64,000 bases of DNA from Siderastrea siderea. Its lineage: Eukaryota; Cnidaria; Anthozoa; Scleractinia; Rhizangiidae. The stretch covers positions 30,488,186 through 30,552,185 of the forward strand of contig OZ034968.1 of NCBI GenBank assembly GCA_964030785.1, read 5' to 3'. Position 1 is the first letter of the stretch. Each line of letters begins with the position of its first letter. Both the position numbers and the translations under genes were made by a program. Under the pieces are notes generated by a model. It did no database searches and was not told where the DNA came from. It worked only from the letters and a program-made list of their open reading frames with translations. Below are positions 32,234 through 40,374 of the stretch, piece after piece.

Positions 32234-32511
32234 TGGATACAACACTTGTTAGGTTTTTTGGCATAGCCTTTGTCGATCAACCAACTGTTGTACCCTTTGG
32301 TACCCCCTCGTCTTTTATACGCTTGATATTGTTGTTTGTACCCCGATACCATCTTTCTCCCTTGGGCAGCACTCATTTGTGGTTTTTTCAAGGCTTTGAC
32401 CAAATCACTTGTGACTTCATACCCCTTTTTCACGTCGACGAACCAAGGTATGCCTTCTCCTTGCTGGGTTCTTCTTTTTCTTTTTGTCCGTCTTCTTCTT
32501 CGGGGGGCCAT
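32230..32511 (-). CDS. Basic small virion protein
   Basis: 93 residues, ATG 32511. An Arg/Lys-rich leader APRRRRRTKRKRRTQQGEG is followed by a Tyr/Lys-rich helical body (DVKKGYEVTSDLVKALKK, SGYKQQYQAYKRRGG). QQGEG may be a protease site. It overlaps the upstream membrane-protein gene by about 80 bp and the downstream gene by 4 bp. Specific role unknown. Confidence 0.65.
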   Translation of the reverse strand: MAPRRRRRTKRKRRTQQGEGIPWFVDVKKGYEVTSDLVKALKKPQMSAAQGRKMVSGYKQQYQAYKRRGGTKGYNSWLIDKGYAKKPNKCCIQ

Positions 32512-33116
32512 GGTTCTAACAGTGTAGGACTGGGAGGGAGCGGCTTTTTATGGATCCAATAGTCTTTGGGTCTCAAGGGACGAGGACATCCATCTACATA
32601 GCACAGGCCTTCCAAGGGTTGGTACACAAAATGACCATGGTAATCTTGGACACATCGTTTGGGTAATGGAGGGGTGAAATCCACAATGGTATCATCCAAG
32701 GTTTGCATCTTGATTAAAAATCGTTCCAGATCCTCCAAGGGAATACCCCGCACATGGGTTTTCAATTCGGTCAAGGCTTTGGCATAGGTGGTAAACGCAA
32801 ACCGACTCATGGTCACTTTAAATCGGTATTGTTTAAAATCATTCCATCCTTTGACCACGGTCCCCACCGCCGCCAAACACGCTACCAACGTACTGTTTTC
32901 CAAAAGGGGACCCGCAATCATGCCTGCAGCCATCAGGAGTAAGGCCATACCATTGAACAAGGCATTGACACACCTGTAATGATTCAACATTTTTCGATAA
33001 CACCACCATTGTTGATGATAAAAAGCATACAAGGAATCCATGCGTTGTAATAATTCCGGGGGGAAGGGAAGACCATGCTGTTTCGATCCATTCAATAACG
33101 ACACGACGGTTTTCAT
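32430..33116 (-). CDS. Two-helix membrane protein (SLATT-like topology)
   Basis: 228 residues from ATG 33116, two codons after an upstream GTG. It has an N-terminal helical part, then two close hydrophobic helices (ALFNGMALLLMAAGMIAGPLL and TLVACLAAVGTVVKGW, about 52-90). A helical KQYRFKVTMSRFAFTTYAKALTELK segment and a Pro/Glu-rich tail follow. Two adjacent membrane helices plus a helical tail resemble SLATT-like pore proteins and a small membrane protein common in Polinton-like elements. It may sit in an internal membrane or act in egress; this is inferred. Confidence 0.65.
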   Translation of the reverse strand: MKTVVSLLNGSKQHGLPFPPELLQRMDSLYAFYHQQWWCYRKMLNHYRCVNALFNGMALLLMAAGMIAGPLLENSTLVACLAAVGTVVKGWNDFKQYRFKVTMSRFAFTTYAKALTELKTHVRGIPLEDLERFLIKMQTLDDTIVDFTPPLPKRCVQDYHGHFVYQPLEGLCYVDGCPRPLRPKDYWIHKKPLPPSPTLLEPWPPEEEDGQKEKEEPSKEKAYLGSST

Positions 33117-33118
33117 CC

Positions 33119-33489
33119 TCACGGCGAAACACGGGACGACGAGGTTTGTACGCTCGGTGCTCCTCCTTGTTTATAACTGGTCACAATGCTATTGGTCATG
33201 GTGACATTAGCAATTTCACGTCCTTGGGCCAACTGTTCTTGATCTTGTAACAGCATCCGTAAACGTCGTTGTAAATCCGCTTGACGCAAGGTACGAGGCT
33301 GTCGGCCAGGACTCAAAGATCCTCGAGGGGTGGCTGGATTGGAGGCAGGACGTCGAGAAGGCCTTGGTCTCCCGACAAATACAAATCTTGCCAGGCCCTT
33401 GCGGACATTTGATTGCCGCTGGCCGCTCCCACCCCCGCAGGGGACACGGTATCGTACGATTGCGGAGGTTGACGGTCATCATCGGCCAT
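33119..33489 (-). pseudogene. Small virion-cluster protein, probably frame-broken
   Basis: ATG 33489 opens 58 codons (MADDDRQPPQSYDTVSPAG...) and stops at 33313-33315. A second, overlapping frame continues the coding-like signal down to 33119 with a basic, Gln-rich helix (QADLQRRLRMLLQDQEQLAQ). The second frame has only a TTG at 33316 or internal ATGs to start from, while its sequence upstream of that point also looks coding. This suggests one gene split by a small indel, or two overlapping genes. The TATA-like CTATAAAGGG at 33526-33535 lies upstream. No family recognised. Confidence 0.5.
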
Positions 33490-33525
33490 GGTTGCTTTTC
33501 TCTTTTTACCTGTTCCAAGGGGCTC

Positions 33526-33535
33526 CCTTTATAGT
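33526..33535 (-). promoter_or_regulatory. TATA box for the 33489 gene
   Basis: CTATAAAGGG on the minus strand, about 40 bp upstream of ATG 33489; it overlaps the end of the ATPase gene. Confidence 0.55.
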
Positions 33536-34182
33536 CGTTTTTGATAGGTGCGAGTCCATCCTTCGTCTTTTAACAGGTGACTCAACACCCGTTGTTGATC
33601 GGACGAGGCGGGATGTAAATCCAAGACCAAATAGCCATACGGTCGTGTGGTGGCTTGATGAAACGTCTCCAACGTGTCTTTCCACGTGGTCGGAAACGAT
33701 TGAAGCATGACATTGCGTACCCCTAATTGATCTCGAGGGTTCTTGAACGCCACGATGTAATGGGCATTGCGGGATATACTTTTCGCATAGCGACCCACGG
33801 GAAACATGTCTTGGCACAAGTAGAGCACCGTCACCCCTTGATGATGCGAATGTTTGGTGAATAAATCCAACACGCGTTTATCGTGACTGCCTTCATCCAT
33901 TAAATCATCCAAGACCAGGACCCCCTGTCCTTCAGGAAACCATTGCACTAAGGCCTCATGATCGGGAATCCCTTCGTGAAACACCACCCCTTGATCTTGC
34001 ATGCCTTGAAATCGATCTTGCCAGGCCCCATAACAATAATGCCTTTGAGTCGGTGGGGTTTCAAACAGCTCGGGGTTGTCTACCAAGAGTTTTTCCGTAA
34101 ACGCGGTTTTACCACATCCCGAAGGACCCACCACCAAGATAGAGGAAGGCGTATGAAAACGAAACGGTTTCCCCGTTTGCAT
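33529..34182 (-). CDS. DNA-packaging ATPase (FtsK/HerA type)
   Basis: 217 residues, ATG 34182. Walker A GPSGCGKT at 19-26 and Walker B VLVLDDL at 88-94 with the following acidic DEG. A GVTVLYLCQDMFP strand-loop at about 116-128 carries the conserved sensor polar residue, and FKNPRD is near 147-152. This is the A32-like packaging ATPase that Polintons share with large DNA viruses, and it would drive genome translocation into the capsid. Length matches the family. It sits between the tRNA-like locus and the membrane/core cluster. Confidence 0.9.
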   Translation of the reverse strand: MQTGKPFRFHTPSSILVVGPSGCGKTAFTEKLLVDNPELFETPPTQRHYCYGAWQDRFQGMQDQGVVFHEGIPDHEALVQWFPEGQGVLVLDDLMDEGSHDKRVLDLFTKHSHHQGVTVLYLCQDMFPVGRYAKSISRNAHYIVAFKNPRDQLGVRNVMLQSFPTTWKDTLETFHQATTRPYGYLVLDLHPASSDQQRVLSHLLKDEGWTRTYQKRL

Positions 34183-34223
34183 GATGATAATACCCTTAGA
34201 AAAAAAAAAGGCACCTTTTTATT

Positions 34224-34309
34224 GGAGTCGGTGGGACTCGAACCCACGTACGACCCAATCCTTATCTGAATCAAAGGTCTAAGGCTCTAACCAACTGAGC
34301 TACGACTCC
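34224..34309 (-). tRNA. tRNA-like gene inside the element, isotype unassigned
   Basis: On the minus strand the acceptor GGAGTCG pairs with CGACTCC; the D-arm GCTCAGTTGGTTAGAGC and the T-arm GTGGG-TTCGAGT-CCCAC are perfect. A-box and B-box promoters are intact. The length is 86 nt. The anticodon region does not fit a plain 5+7+5 arm: CCTTA and TAAGG pair around a 15-nt loop, and 12 nt follow before the T-arm. It is therefore either a class II (long variable arm) tRNA, an intron-bearing tRNA, or a decayed copy. It occupies the gap between ATPase and protease genes and could alternatively be a boundary or priming element. Confidence 0.6.
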
Positions 34310-34337
34310 GACATCACTTTTTTCCAACAAATTTTAT

Positions 34338-34877
34338 TTAAGCATTACATTGATGATACGGATGACAACACAGTTGATACCATCTGGCTTCTTGGCCTAC
34401 AATCAATTGTTGAAGGCGTTGACCCGCTTGATGGTCATTACTAACATAATCATGATCCGAAAACTCATTTAAAAACGCTTGCAAGGTCCGTCCACGGGCT
34501 TTGGCTTTCAAGTACAACAAGGCGTAATCACCACAACTCTTGCTTGTAATGGCTTGGAGGGACTTGCCATTGGTCACTACATACTTCCAATGTTGGACGA
34601 TCCAATCTCGTAACGGGGTCGCTTGCACGTACGTATCCAATGGCAAAGCATAACTGTCCAGGACTTCACACACCTTTCCATCCGTCCACACCGCTAACCA
34701 ATGTTGTCCCGGTTGATCGTGTGGGTCGGTATTCACAATGTACCCTTGAGGGGTAGTCTTGACAGGACTCTTGGGTAAACGATCACAGGCCACCGTCCCG
34801 TAAAAGACCGGGTTCAATTGGGGGTCGTCTCGGGCTAAATAATCCAACTGCACATTATTCAAGGCCACATGTTCCAT
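34338..34877 (-). CDS. Adenain-like cysteine protease (maturation protease)
   Basis: 179 residues. The C5/adenain-type active site is visible: His59 in GQHWLAVW, Asp74 in VLDSY, and Cys115 in SKSCGDYALLYL, with Gln108 a candidate oxyanion-hole residue. In adenoviruses and Polintons this enzyme cleaves capsid and core precursors. The GG motifs in the element's small basic proteins are the expected substrates. Its ATG overlaps the stop of the major capsid gene (TGATG), so translational coupling or termination-reinitiation is likely. A minus-strand AATAAA lies just downstream near 34333. Confidence 0.9.
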   Translation of the reverse strand: MEHVALNNVQLDYLARDDPQLNPVFYGTVACDRLPKSPVKTTPQGYIVNTDPHDQPGQHWLAVWTDGKVCEVLDSYALPLDTYVQATPLRDWIVQHWKYVVTNGKSLQAITSKSCGDYALLYLKAKARGRTLQAFLNEFSDHDYVSNDHQAGQRLQQLIVGQEARWYQLCCHPYHQCNA

Positions 34878-36277
34878 CAGTGCTGGTAAATGTTATACAA
34901 CACGGCTCCGTTCCTGTCAATCTCCAGCAAATTCTCAAATTCTCCATACACGAGTACGGTTATATTGACACCGGGGGCAGCTCCAAATTCCAACACCAGT
35001 TGTAAATCGCCTGTTTGCTTGGGGTTGAGGTTTTGACTGTCAGCACATCCATTGGCCACATTGTCAAACATGAACAAGGTACAATTTTTATCTTGGCCCC
35101 AATCTTCTAGTTCTACCATGTTGCCTTTCTTTTTACACCAAGCACCACTGGCTTGCAGAAAACGGAAGTAGCCTAGATTATCTCGGGTGCCATTGTTGTG
35201 CACTAACTGGAGGGTTTCATAAGGGTATTCTTCTCCTCTGACAATCTGTTTAATGGACGTCAGACCAAATTTCTGGAAACAGAATGGATCTCGGGTCACA
35301 TCTCCATTGAAGGCACGGCTGTCCAGTAACCCCACAATCAATCGGTCAGGTATTCTGTTTTGAAACAGGTTAGGGATATCAAAGCGGACCAGGTTGTTTT
35401 GCATGCTGAAGGTCCGGATTTCACTGCGGACGGTCGGGTAAGCTGCCACTTGGCCTTCATTGTGTCTTTTGCTAGAGATACTCTGGTAGATGGCGTCATT
35501 CAAACGCAGTTGGCAGAGATGAAACCGTAGTTTGACATCCCCTTCCATCAATCGACCAGCTAGAGCCACTCCATTCAAAAACAAGCTGGGGCCATTGAAA
35601 TGAAATTTCATCTTGATTTCGATACCAGGCACCAACAGTTTGCCAGTGTGAAAGACTTCCAAGTGGGGGGTAAACACTAGACTGTGGGTGACACCTCCAG
35701 CATACTTGGCCACTTCAGCGACCATCGCCTCAAAAGCCCCTTTGTGATTGGCACTCAGATTTTGCCAGGCTACATGGTCTCCTGCTTTGTCTGTGTTGTT
35801 GTTGGTCCATTGGGGTGGGAAATCCACTTGATTGTACCAGCCTTGGGGTCCTAACACGGTCTTGCCATCTTCTCGGTCATAATTCAGCAAGGTTTCCAGG
35901 TAAGCTTTGTAATGATACGTGTCGGATTGTGGACTGATCAACGTGCCATTCAACTGCAAGTCAATTTGTTTGATGATGGAATGGGCCAAATTATTGACGG
36001 GCCACAATTTCTGATTGGCCACCAAGTTCCCGGCATCCTCCTTTTTCAAACTCAATTCCATGGTAAAGTAACTGCGTCCCAAATCCACAAAATCGTCCAA
36101 CCCTGGAATGATGAATTCCATAGGATTGATACCCGTGGTGGTGGGTTGGATGGTGACCATGCGATAGGCATTGATGCTAATGTCGGTCGGTGGCACCTTG
36201 AAAATCCGTAAGGCAGGGTTAACGGTCCCTTCGGAACGCTCGTGAGCCGGGGCGGTTTGTGTACTCACGTCAGGCAT
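34877..36277 (-). CDS. Major capsid protein (double jelly-roll)
   Basis: 466 residues, ATG 36277. It has the features of the Polinton/adintovirus hexon-like capsid protein: an N-terminal PTDISINAYRMVTIQP strand region, the FIIPGLDDFVDLGRSYF segment, a long middle with IDLQLNGTLISPQ and a C-terminal half containing DSRAFNGD, PYETLQ and the terminal LVYGEFENLLEID. Proteins of this family are annotated in many animal genomes under worm-derived placeholder names. It would form the trimeric capsomers of the icosahedral shell. The frame is fully open. A TATA box sits about 45 bp upstream. Confidence 0.9.
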   Translation of the reverse strand: MPDVSTQTAPAHERSEGTVNPALRIFKVPPTDISINAYRMVTIQPTTTGINPMEFIIPGLDDFVDLGRSYFTMELSLKKEDAGNLVANQKLWPVNNLAHSIIKQIDLQLNGTLISPQSDTYHYKAYLETLLNYDREDGKTVLGPQGWYNQVDFPPQWTNNNTDKAGDHVAWQNLSANHKGAFEAMVAEVAKYAGGVTHSLVFTPHLEVFHTGKLLVPGIEIKMKFHFNGPSLFLNGVALAGRLMEGDVKLRFHLCQLRLNDAIYQSISSKRHNEGQVAAYPTVRSEIRTFSMQNNLVRFDIPNLFQNRIPDRLIVGLLDSRAFNGDVTRDPFCFQKFGLTSIKQIVRGEEYPYETLQLVHNNGTRDNLGYFRFLQASGAWCKKKGNMVELEDWGQDKNCTLFMFDNVANGCADSQNLNPKQTGDLQLVLEFGAAPGVNITVLVYGEFENLLEIDRNGAVLYNIYQH

Positions 36278-36279
36278 GT

Positions 36280-36510
36280 TTAACGTCGTCGAGTGGTACC
36301 CCGTCGTCGTCGTGAGGGGTTTTTATAGCGTCGTCGTCGTCGGGCTAAACGTTGCCTCAAATCAAACCCGGGGACTCTCATGACCTCGGGACTTAACCAT
36401 CCACCACGTTGTCGTCGTGGCATGAGTTTCCAAAACGGATACAGTCCACCCCATTGAGACAACCCTCGATTACTACGAATCCGTCGAGGTCGTGAATGCA
36501 CGGGTTCCAT
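36280..36510 (-). CDS. Small basic protein with QRGG site
   Basis: 76 residues, ATG 36510, overlapping the upstream stop as TAATG. LYPFWKLMPRRQRGGWLSPE carries the QRGG motif at about residues 33-36, and the C-terminus is a run of Arg (RRRRYKNPSRRRRGTTRRR). Likely a DNA-condensing core or minor capsid protein processed by the adenain-like protease. No specific homologue recognised. Confidence 0.65.
   Translation of the reverse strand: MEPVHSRPRRIRSNRGLSQWGGLYPFWKLMPRRQRGGWLSPEVMRVPGFDLRQRLARRRRRYKNPSRRRRGTTRRR
36319..36328 (-). promoter_or_regulatory. TATA box for the major capsid gene
   Basis: CTATAAAAAC on the minus strand inside the Arg-rich 3' part of the upstream small gene, about 42-51 bp before ATG 36277. 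Confidence 0.6.
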
Positions 36511-36836
36511 TAGACTCCCAAAATATCACGTGCACGTTTGGTTTGTTTGGGAAATAAGGCAGTGGCTACACGCACGGCGTCTTTCACGTTCTTATGACTC
36601 AACGCTTTCTTGGCTTGTTTGGTGATTTCCTTTTTAAGGACTTGTTCGGCTTTGCGTTTAACACCGCGTGTCAAACCCGTTTCCAAGCCTCTCTTGATAT
36701 TACTAGGCAATTTTAAAGGATTTCGCGTCCTTATAAGACCTTGCAACCCCCCACGCATCAGGTCCGTCATCACTCCTTTGCCTTGTTGATCATACCACTC
36801 GTCGGTTCGAAATCGTGTCAAACTTCCCCCACGCAT
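36510..36836 (-). CDS. Basic virion protein with N-terminal RGG motifs
   Basis: 108 residues, ATG 36836. RGGS at the very N-terminus and LMRGGLQG (about residues 27-34) are candidate protease sites. The middle RTRNPLKLPSNIKRG and the Lys/Arg-rich helical remainder (KKEITKQAKKALSHKNVKD) recall precursor minor capsid/core proteins. A TATAAAAAGG box lies about 52-62 bp upstream (36888-36898). Function inferred. Confidence 0.65.
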   Translation of the reverse strand: MRGGSLTRFRTDEWYDQQGKGVMTDLMRGGLQGLIRTRNPLKLPSNIKRGLETGLTRGVKRKAEQVLKKEITKQAKKALSHKNVKDAVRVATALFPKQTKRARDILGV

Positions 36837-36902
36837 GGTGTCTTCTTCACCAGGGATAAACGTTTTGTCTGTGCTTCACGTGACCCCCTTTTTATACCGT
36901 CA

Positions 36903-37088
36903 TCATCGTCGTCGTCGTTTTTTCCGAAAAGCGGCTTCCAACCCTTTTTTAGCCCCGTAACTCGCGGCACCACTTGCGGCACCCAACGCCACAGCTTTTC
37001 CTCCAGCGATCAAGGCTGGAATGAGGGCCGCCAGGGGCAAGAGACCCCCTCGTTGCCTTCTTCTTCGACGCACTCTTGTCTTGGGCAT
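36903..37088 (-). CDS. pX-like core peptide precursor
   Basis: 61 residues. Basic leader MPKTRVRRRRRQRGG, then a hydrophobic Ala/Gly-rich segment (LLPLAALIPALIAGGKAVAL) and a basic end RKKRRRR. This is the most typical of the element's adenovirus pX/mu-like peptides: cleavage after QRGG would free a hydrophobic, membrane-active or DNA-condensing peptide. A CATAAAAAGG box at about 37118-37127 lies 30-40 bp upstream. Confidence 0.75.
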   Translation of the reverse strand: MPKTRVRRRRRQRGGLLPLAALIPALIAGGKAVALGAASGAASYGAKKGLEAAFRKKRRRR

Positions 37089-37123
37089 CTTGTCATTGGG
37101 ACACTCCCTTGGCCACCCCCTTT

Positions 37124-38167
37124 TTATGTCTTTTTGAAGTGTAACGTGACAATGGTATGACCTTCACCAAACTTGACCAAGTCTCCTCCGGCACCAATCG
37201 TTTCAGCCACTTGAACGTGAATCATTTCCACCACCTCGTTACGAAGAGACATGTAATGAATGTGCAACGGTTCAAAATACAGGGTGCCACGTGCTTCTCG
37301 CTTGTACTGGATTTCACGTAACAAATCAGTCACGCGATTGCCAACCATCATACTGCCTGCCACGTCGGAGTACACGTGCAACGATCGGGTGGGTTCCCCC
37401 ACCACCGCCCGAAACGCCGTATTCAAGTTGGTGAAACGCCACCCACAACTCATACTCAATTGTAAATAATCCGGTAAAATCGCACGCACCGTCCAAAAGA
37501 CCGCGTTCCCCTGACCGTCGGTGACATCCTGCCAATCGCTGTTGTTGGTGATGTCGGGGACTTGATCCCCCAGGAATTCTTGCTGTAAGTTCGGGCCCAA
37601 CACCAATCCACTGCTAATTTTACGTAACCATCCCATCTTGACCGCCAACTTGGTGTAGATGGTAAGGACTGGTGTTTTGTTACCACAATGGCAGACATTC
37701 GTGTTGTCGATGAGCAGATCGTCGCCTTCCCACTTGAACTTGACGTACGTGTGTTTGCCTTGATCGTTGGTAAACCGGCCTCCTTGAATGGCCGTTTCCT
37801 GGCGTCGTTGTTCCAAATGGGCAATCGTGGCTTTCATGAAACTCACGCCATCCACCACCCAATCCAAATCTTGAACGTCTTGGATGAGGGTTTGCGCCGT
37901 GCCTATGCGCGCGGCCATGGTGCCATCGGTTTTACCCGGGGCGGGATAAGTGATCTCCCACGACGTCGCTAGGATGTACCCATCTTTCTTCACCAACTCG
38001 TACAAATTGACGCGGGTATCCGGTAAGGAAATGGCACTCAACCCCACTTGCCATCCCCCTCCCGTGAGCTGTAACGGTTGAGGTAAACGAATCTTGAAGG
38101 AATTGGCTTGGTTGTTGGGAAATTCACGTCGGTTGGCATGACTCGGTAACGTCACGTAGAACGACAT
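37124..38167 (-). CDS. Minor capsid (penton-like) protein, paralogue 1
   Basis: 347 residues from ATG 38167, chosen because all three paralogues begin with (M)SFY(V/I)TL; the frame extends six codons up to a GTG without a better start. The N-terminal block SFYVTLPSHANRREFPNNQANSFKIRLPQPL-GGGWQVGLSAISLP is the family signature. The C-terminal LLREIQYKREARGTLYFEPLHIHYMSLRNEVVE and VKFGEGHTIVTLHFKK are shared closely with paralogue 2. Such proteins form the vertex capsomers (single jelly-roll) in Polintons. 14 bp separate it from the upstream gene. Confidence 0.85.
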   Translation of the reverse strand: MSFYVTLPSHANRREFPNNQANSFKIRLPQPLQLTGGGWQVGLSAISLPDTRVNLYELVKKDGYILATSWEITYPAPGKTDGTMAARIGTAQTLIQDVQDLDWVVDGVSFMKATIAHLEQRRQETAIQGGRFTNDQGKHTYVKFKWEGDDLLIDNTNVCHCGNKTPVLTIYTKLAVKMGWLRKISSGLVLGPNLQQEFLGDQVPDITNNSDWQDVTDGQGNAVFWTVRAILPDYLQLSMSCGWRFTNLNTAFRAVVGEPTRSLHVYSDVAGSMMVGNRVTDLLREIQYKREARGTLYFEPLHIHYMSLRNEVVEMIHVQVAETIGAGGDLVKFGEGHTIVTLHFKKT

Positions 38168-38181
38168 GTTGTCTTTGTTCT

Positions 38182-39225
38182 TCACACTACCACTTCCCTT
38201 TTAAAGTGGAGAGTCAAGAGGGCATGGCCTTCACCAAATTTCACCAGATCCCCATTGGTTTCGGCCATCTGGGTTTCCACGATTTCTACCACTTCGTTGC
38301 GTACTGGGATATATTGAATATGTCGAGGTTCAAAGTGGGTGGTGTTTTGTGGCTGGTACTTGATTTCTCGTAAGAGATCGGTGATACGACCCCCTACCAT
38401 GCTGCTGGTCCCTACATCACAATACACGTGCAAAGGACGCGTGGAGGGAAATTCCAACGAGGGACGAAAGGTCTGGTTCAAATTCACAAACCGCCAAGGA
38501 CACGATAGACTCAATTTCAGATAATCCCCCTCCACTTTCCAAAAGATGGGCTTGTTGCTGCCATCCAGGACATCCGTCGGGGTGGGAATGGTGGAAATGC
38601 CTTGAAATTCTTGCAAGAGATTCGGACCCAATCGATACTGACCGGGGGACACTTGTTCAATCCATCCCATTCTCAGGGCCAAGGATCTGCCCCATGACAC
38701 GTGCGCTACTTGTCGTTTGTAATCCACATTGGTGGTATTCAATAACAAATCCCCTTCGGACGTCCATTCAAACGTCGGGTATAATTTGACGCCATTGTCC
38801 TCGGTCCATTTGTTTTTGGGTTCGGTTTGTTTGGCACGGCTTTGCTCGTAACGGTACACCAGTTGATGAAAAAAGTGCGATCCCGTCGACGAGGCCATCT
38901 CCTTTCTCATATCTCGCCCGTAGACAGTGAGTTCGCGACGTTGATGCCACCATCGATCGTTGCCTTGATCGTCTTGGGCATACACCCGTTCGTGCCATCG
39001 TACGTACAACAGAGGATGGGAATCGCCCACGCCTCCTTCTTCCGCTATCACGGGAATGGTGGGTAAGGATAAACTCACCATACCCACCATCCATCCTCGT
39101 CCCACAAATCGGATGGGTTTAGGCAATCGGTTTCTGAAATGATGACTCTTGTTCCCAGGAAACTCTTTGGTACTCGCATGACTCATCAACGTCACGTAAA
39201 ACGAAGAGTTGGGCACCAACGTCAT
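38182..39225 (-). CDS. Minor capsid (penton-like) protein, paralogue 2
   Basis: 347 residues, ATG 39225. N-terminal SSFYVTLMSHASTKEFPGNKSHHFRNRLPKPI-GRGWMVGMVSLSLP parallels paralogue 1. The middle LRMGWIEQVSPGQYRLGPNLLQEFQG and C-terminal DLLREIKYQPQNTTHFEPRHIQYIPVRNEVVE and VKFGEGHALLTLHFKR are clearly homologous too. Tandem placement suggests gene duplication followed by divergence. The ORF ends 3 bp before the integrase stop in the operon-like array. Confidence 0.85.
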   Translation of the reverse strand: MTLVPNSSFYVTLMSHASTKEFPGNKSHHFRNRLPKPIRFVGRGWMVGMVSLSLPTIPVIAEEGGVGDSHPLLYVRWHERVYAQDDQGNDRWWHQRRELTVYGRDMRKEMASSTGSHFFHQLVYRYEQSRAKQTEPKNKWTEDNGVKLYPTFEWTSEGDLLLNTTNVDYKRQVAHVSWGRSLALRMGWIEQVSPGQYRLGPNLLQEFQGISTIPTPTDVLDGSNKPIFWKVEGDYLKLSLSCPWRFVNLNQTFRPSLEFPSTRPLHVYCDVGTSSMVGGRITDLLREIKYQPQNTTHFEPRHIQYIPVRNEVVEIVETQMAETNGDLVKFGEGHALLTLHFKREVVV

Positions 39226-39228
39226 TGT

Positions 39229-40374
39229 TTAGTCACGTCGTCTTTTGGGTGGGCTTGTCTCTTTAATCTTCAGTTGTCGTTTGGGTGGGCTTTTCCTCTG
39301 GGGTGGTTGGAGAGACGTGACGTCTTGACTACGAATCCAACTATTGTACTTGTCGGGCCACCCTTTCCACTTGACCAACCAACGACCTTTTTGTCGCTTA
39401 AGTACCTTCTCGATCCGAAACACCTCGGACACATGGACTTTTTGTAAATCCTCTTCATAAAACGTACCTTGGACGGGGGTCTCATCCCATTCGTGAATCT
39501 TATAGGTGGGCACAGATCCCGGGATCACACGATGCACCACAAACACTTCTTCGGTCCAACCGGGTAAATAGCCTTTTTCAAAGGTACGATGAATCTTATT
39601 GAGACGGACACGATCTCCGACTTTGAATTTAGGTTTTTTCTGGTCTTTCAACCGTTTGGCATACAATCGTTTCCACACCGCTTCTTCGTTGTCCCATGTC
39701 ACGTCTTGAGGGGCCATACCAATACTTCGATGCCGGGTGGCATTATACCCCTGCACCAACTCGGGTAAGACATCGTCAAACTGTAAGGTGTTGGCCGCGG
39801 TGAAATAACGGTACAACCGTTCTTTCAAGGTGCGGTTAAATCGTTCCACCACACTGGCTTTCGCATCCCCTTCGGTCGAAAAATGTTGAATCCCTTGCTC
39901 GTCAAGCCATCGTTGAAACGTCCGGTTGTAAAATTCTTTCCCTCGATCCGTTTGCAATCGATTCGGGTGACGTCCTTTCAAAATCTTGTCAAAGGCATGG
40001 ACCAACGCCACCCCGGTTTTGTCTTTCAACGGTTGGACCCACGCGTACTTGGACAACACATCCAAGACCGTCAACAAGTATCGTATACCCCGATTATACT
40101 TGGCCAAGGGTTGCACTTCCACTAAATCCGCGACCCATTGATCATCTAATCCTCCTACGATCACGGGGACGGTGGGAAAACGACGACGTCGTGGTTTATG
40201 TAACGTATAGGCCAAATCCCGTTCCAAGACCCGTTGAGCTTTTTTCAAAGGGAGACGATGGGCTTTAGCAAATCGTTGCACCCCTCCTAAACTGCCGGGG
40301 GCTCGAGGATCGTGGTAACGACTCAACCATGATGGGGAGACCTTTTTCTTTCGAGGGGCCATACTTTTTGGCAT
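39229..40374 (-). CDS. Retrovirus-type integrase with C-terminal chromodomain
   Basis: 381 residues, ATG 40374. The DDE triad is visible: Asp83 in WVADLVEV, Asp143 in LQTDRGKEF and Glu177 in SVVERFNRTLKERL. An SH3-like segment FKVGDRVRLNKIHRTFEKGYLPGW is at about 250-275, and a chromodomain (RIEKVLKRQKGRWLVKWKGWPDKYNSWI) near 320-350. The tail is basic. It inserts the element, producing the 6-bp target duplication; the chromodomain may guide it to chromatin marks. The frame is intact, so integration activity could persist. Confidence 0.92.
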   Translation of the reverse strand: MPKSMAPRKKKVSPSWLSRYHDPRAPGSLGGVQRFAKAHRLPLKKAQRVLERDLAYTLHKPRRRRFPTVPVIVGGLDDQWVADLVEVQPLAKYNRGIRYLLTVLDVLSKYAWVQPLKDKTGVALVHAFDKILKGRHPNRLQTDRGKEFYNRTFQRWLDEQGIQHFSTEGDAKASVVERFNRTLKERLYRYFTAANTLQFDDVLPELVQGYNATRHRSIGMAPQDVTWDNEEAVWKRLYAKRLKDQKKPKFKVGDRVRLNKIHRTFEKGYLPGWTEEVFVVHRVIPGSVPTYKIHEWDETPVQGTFYEEDLQKVHVSEVFRIEKVLKRQKGRWLVKWKGWPDKYNSWIRSQDVTSLQPPQRKSPPKRQLKIKETSPPKRRRD

